NCBI RefSeq assembly: GCF_938045205.1
Contig: NZ_CALIMY010000099.1
Span: forward strand, 1-56,347
Direction of reading: 5' to 3'
Length of the DNA stretch: 56,347 bases
DNA from: an uncultured Campylobacter sp.
GTDB lineage: Bacteria > Campylobacterota > Campylobacteria > Campylobacterales > Campylobacteraceae
Part shown: positions 53,359-56,347 of the stretch, piece after piece
How positions within the stretch are numbered: position 1 is the stretch's first letter
How the letters are laid out: every line of letters begins with the position of its first letter
Notes under the pieces: generated by a model
Told to the model about the DNA's origin: nothing
The model's input: only the letters and a program-made list of their open reading frames with translations
Databases searched by the model: none
Made by a program: the position numbers and the translations under genes

Positions 53359-56046
53359 CTAGTTCCCCCAGCCGCTCGCAAACATCTGCATGATATCCGG
53401 ATTATTTTTCATATCATCCATCGAAATATTGCTCATACCGTTATTTGTGGCGTAAGCGTTGAGATCTTCGATGATCTTATTTATCTTGCTAGCAGTGATA
53501 TACTCTCCACTAGCAAGCGCAATCTGCTCTATAGCACCACCGCCGAATTGGTTATTTATACGGACGGTGTCGTTTTCGCCGTATTTTAATACCAGATCGT
53601 TGGCGACCCTTTGAAAGGTGATATTTTCTTTACCGATTCCCTCTTTAAATTTAATTGTATCGTTACCCACAAAGTCATAGATAGTATCCGCTCCGTCGCC
53701 TCTGCCGAATATATAGGTATCGTCTCCCCAAGCACCTTCCAATCTATCGTTACCCTTTCCGCCTTCGAAGGTATCGTTGCCCCACTCACCGAAAGCGTGA
53801 TCGTCTCCGTCGCCGCCGTAAATGATATCGTTACCGCCTTGACCATTGATAGCGTCGTTGCCTTCGCCGCCGTAGATAGTGTCGTTACCGTCGCCGCCGT
53901 AAAGTTTGTCGGCTCCTTCGGAACCTACCATCATATCATTTGCATTGGTGCCGCTGGAATTGGAAGTTATTGTCGCTATATCTAGCTTATTTTGCGTCTC
54001 TTGTCCTATGGCGGCTATATATTCGCTTAATACCCCTCGTTTATTAGCTCCGTATGCAAACTCGGCAAGTAGGCTAAGTCCTGCGGTGAACTCCTTTTTA
54101 CTTTGAAATAAGGTAGCAAACTCCGCCAAATCTACGAAAGCCTTCTTCGGATCGCTTAGATTTATCTCTTTAAATTTATCGATTACTTTGGTGAAATTTA
54201 GTCTGAAATCATACTTTGGCTTAGCAGATATATTCGCGCCGCCACTTGCAGACCCCGAGGCGCCGCCCGCAGCCGTATCGTTAGGTACGGAGATCATATC
54301 CAGACTTATCAGATCAGCATAGCCTTTTAGTCTGGTTTGAGCAAGTAGCGACGCATAGGAGTAGTTTAAAATTTTATCATAGGTCTCGTTCGTGTTTTTG
54401 ATGATAGCTTTTATATCGTCATTGCTTATATAATAGAGCTCTGCAGTCTTTGAGCCGGTGAAAGCATCAATTACTTTGATCTTGTATTTTATACTCTCAA
54501 ACTCCTTTAGCAAGCTCTCATCTATAGAATTTGAGCTATTTAGTAGAGCCTGATATTGAGACGGAGTGAGGCTTAGTCTTCTGGCGTTTGGATTACCGGA
54601 GTTTATCACGTTACCGTCTGCATCTACGTTGATGTTTGATCCTGCGCCTAGATTTACATTGCTTGGAAGCTTCACCCCTTTTAGACTTACTTCGTAGCCC
54701 GCGGCATTAGAATTTCCGTCCGTGCTTCTTACCGCAGTCTCGCTCCAGGCTTTTATAAGAGCAGGCAGAGCCTTGAGCTGCTCCTCTTTAGTACTTAAGC
54801 GAGAGTAGCTATCTAGCGCGGCAGCAAGATCTTTATTTAAAGCAGCGGCCGATCTTAGATCTCTTAAGAGTCCAAAGCCTTTAATATTTGCTCTAGCCAT
54901 ATCTTCGGAGCTTAACGGCGCCCCGTCTTTAAATTTAGAGTTTATCGTATCTACGTTGAAATTCAGATCGCCCATACTATGAGCGGTGCCGTCAGTTTTA
55001 ATGTAGCTTCCCTTTAGGCTTAGAGTATTGCCGCCTCCTAGATCTTCGTTTACCTCGTTGTGATTTAGGCTTAGGCTGGCGATACCAAGCTCATCTAAGC
55101 TCTTTAGCTCGCCTTCGTCTGAGATCCCGTTAGAGTTCGCATCCTGCCAAATTTTAAGATCTTTAAATTTATCGTCTTTATTATCTATAAGCCCGTCGTT
55201 ATTGCTATCGAATTCCTTTAAAGCTTCGTAGCCGTCCTTGGCTAGTCTTTGATTGCCATCTTTATCTTTTATCTGCGTGAAATTTCCAAATAGCTCGCCG
55301 CCGTCGTCTATATTGCCGTTGCCGTTACGATCGTAGGCTAAAATTACATCCTCTTTGCTTATCCAAGATGATCTGTGAGACACTCCGTCGCCGTTGTGAT
55401 CGAAGTAGGCTCCGCCGTTAGGTGCCGGGCTGATGCCGATCTTGCCGTCTCCGTTAAGATCAAGGGCGAGAGGGTCGACGATATTGATAGAGTTAAAGAA
55501 ATCTTTGTAAGGATATATTTCTTTTAAATAATTTTTTAGCTCGTTACTTAAAGTATCGTCTGGAAACGCAGATAATAGTTCACACAATTCTTCTTCGGTC
55601 ATCGGTGAAATTGGAAAATTTTTCTTATAAGCCTGTATTCCAGCAAGGATTTGAGCTTGATCTTTTGGATCATCATAATATCCAAAATCTCCAGTTTCGG
55701 CGGCCTGTAGCCAGCTCCAAACAAAATTCAATAAAAAATTGCTGTCTTTCATCATCGATGAGACTTGGGCGGCACCTGCACCTGCAAGCAAAATCTCTTT
55801 TGGAATTCCAAGAGCCGTTCCTATTACCCCATAATGCCAATTTCCAAAGTCTTCATATTTGCTTGGTTGATTTTTTTGCTTAGCTTCTATATCTCTATAT
55901 TTGTAATCCCACTCACCTCTATTTTTGACTTTTAAATAAAAGTAATAGTATGTTTCCAATACACTATGGCTTGCTCTAAAATCCAAAGCTTCTTTGATGT
56001 TGGCTTCTATATTTACTCCAGCAGGAATTTCTCCATTAAAATTCAT
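53359..56046 (-). CDS. RTX protein with toxin-44-like N-terminus
   Basis: About 895 residues, no Sec signal. Residues 40-90 (GEWDYKYRD, then YEDFGNWHYGVIGTALGIP) resemble polymorphic toxin type 44. Residues about 194-330 hold acidic calcium-loop sequences (DLNGDGKIG, DRNGNGNIDDGGELFGN, DSNNDGLIDNKDD) and then a repeat-like middle part. RTX nonapeptides (GGDGNDTIYGGEGND) fill about 707-795, followed by a C-terminal export region. I start at ATG 56046 (AAAGGA upstream). It should leave by the type I system next door. The ATG overlaps the stop of an upstream membrane gene (ATGA). Confidence 0.88.
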   Translation of the reverse strand: MNFNGEIPAGVNIEANIKEALDFRASHSVLETYYYFYLKVKNRGEWDYKYRDIEAKQKNQPSKYEDFGNWHYGVIGTALGIPKEILLAGAGAAQVSSMMKDSNFLLNFVWSWLQAAETGDFGYYDDPKDQAQILAGIQAYKKNFPISPMTEEELCELLSAFPDDTLSNELKNYLKEIYPYKDFFNSINIVDPLALDLNGDGKIGISPAPNGGAYFDHNGDGVSHRSSWISKEDVILAYDRNGNGNIDDGGELFGNFTQIKDKDGNQRLAKDGYEALKEFDSNNDGLIDNKDDKFKDLKIWQDANSNGISDEGELKSLDELGIASLSLNHNEVNEDLGGGNTLSLKGSYIKTDGTAHSMGDLNFNVDTINSKFKDGAPLSSEDMARANIKGFGLLRDLRSAAALNKDLAAALDSYSRLSTKEEQLKALPALIKAWSETAVRSTDGNSNAAGYEVSLKGVKLPSNVNLGAGSNINVDADGNVINSGNPNARRLSLTPSQYQALLNSSNSIDESLLKEFESIKYKIKVIDAFTGSKTAELYYISNDDIKAIIKNTNETYDKILNYSYASLLAQTRLKGYADLISLDMISVPNDTAAGGASGSASGGANISAKPKYDFRLNFTKVIDKFKEINLSDPKKAFVDLAEFATLFQSKKEFTAGLSLLAEFAYGANKRGVLSEYIAAIGQETQNKLDIATITSNSSGTNANDMMVGSEGADKLYGGDGNDTIYGGEGNDAINGQGGNDIIYGGDGDDHAFGEWGNDTFEGGKGNDRLEGAWGDDTYIFGRGDGADTIYDFVGNDTIKFKEGIGKENITFQRVANDLVLKYGENDTVRINNQFGGGAIEQIALASGEYITASKINKIIEDLNAYATNNGMSNISMDDMKNNPDIMQMFASGWGN

Positions 56047-56347
56047 TGTTCGTCCTTTCTTGATCTGAATATGATACAACTTTTTATTGCAATTATACAA
56101 TATGTTAATGCAAATAGAAATGTCAATGGAGTATTGGTCTCATTCAATATCGCTATACCACTTAAATTATTTTTAAACAATATAATTATGGTCATTAAAA
56201 CAAAATTAAATATTAATAATATAAATGGCATAGCGAATACGTATGAAAATAAATTAAACCAAAATTCCATAAAAATATCAAACATTTCTAATTTTGTAAA
56301 AAATAAAAATAATATAAAAGAGAATATCCAATAAATAGAGAAGTGTA
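56043..56347 (-). CDS. Small membrane protein upstream of the RTX toxin (partial)
   Basis: Not recognised. From the window's right edge the frame stays open, so the gene is partial. At least 100 residues are visible, with three hydrophobic segments (FSFILFLFF, YVFAMPFILLIFNFVL and FLFALTYCIIAI). An internal Met at 56285 would give 80 residues. The stop overlaps the toxin ATG, so the two are translated together. AT content is high. Its place beside a toxin suits an immunity or accessory protein, but toxins usually have immunity genes downstream. Confidence 0.7.
   Translation of the reverse strand, partial: HFSIYWIFSFILFLFFTKLEMFDIFMEFWFNLFSYVFAMPFILLIFNFVLMTIIILFKNNLSGIAILNETNTPLTFLFALTYCIIAIKSCIIFRSRKDEQ

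Noticed and set aside
53611..53985. Plus-strand 124-residue frame
   Set aside because: It mirrors the RTX repeat coding on the other strand; repeats leave antisense frames open.

Overview
The window looks like chromosome from a GC-richer Campylobacter or close relative (Campylobacterota). The signs are a periplasmic octahaem sulfite reductase locus of the Wolinella mcc type, an epsilon-type hydroxylamine-oxidoreductase pair, a split class I fumarase, fused ResB/CcsA haem lyase, AT-rich TATAAT -10 boxes without clear -35 boxes, and GTG/TTG starts. The species call (oral Campylobacter such as C. gracilis or C. curvus) is inference only.

Layout. 1-3.4 kb: an S8 autotransporter protease, with the first codons of a divergent gene at the left edge. 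3.9-4.5 kb: six tRNA genes on the minus strand. 4.5-10 kb: rdgB, a YajR-like exporter overlapping moeA, a DNA-deoxyinosine glycosylase-type protein and a MORN-repeat lipoprotein-like protein. 10.9-14.6 kb (minus): beta carbonic anhydrase, MscS channel, a 57-residue extremely acidic microprotein, and a divergent iron SOD, with overlapping ends throughout. 14.7-18.4 kb: BI-1 family protein, secG, frr, pyrE, RDD protein, rnhB. 18.9-22.6 kb: TerC protein and two membrane proteins of unknown role. 23-24.4 kb: two-subunit class I fumarase (minus).

24.6-45 kb is the respiratory core. haoC-haoA (tetrahaem quinol dehydrogenase and octahaem HAO) are followed by a Met/His-rich membrane protein, a two-component system (mccR, mccS), and a long same-strand operon mccA-mccB-mccC-mccD-ccsA1. 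The operon continues with a Sel1 protein, a double NosL protein, a small membrane protein, a MacB-like permease and ATPase, a polytopic membrane protein and a NosL-like protein. MccA keeps the diagnostic CX15CH haem site plus two extra cysteines, so the downstream NosL/ABC genes read naturally as copper delivery to a haem-copper sulfite reductase, while CcsA1 attaches the unusual haem and MccC/MccD bring electrons from menaquinol.

45.5-48.9 kb: a DUF4213/DUF364 protein, an RBBP9-like hydrolase with two good starts, and two unknown membrane-associated proteins. 49.1-56.3 kb: a type I secretion ABC transporter and HlyD adaptor facing a convergent RTX protein whose N-terminus resembles polymorphic toxin type 44; a partial membrane protein overlaps the toxin start and leaves the window.

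Intergenic spaces are unusual: many are filled with degenerate tandem units anchored on AAATTT/AAATTC words (29-bp, about 55-bp and variable-length arrays). The same kind of array seems to run in frame through at least one coding sequence.
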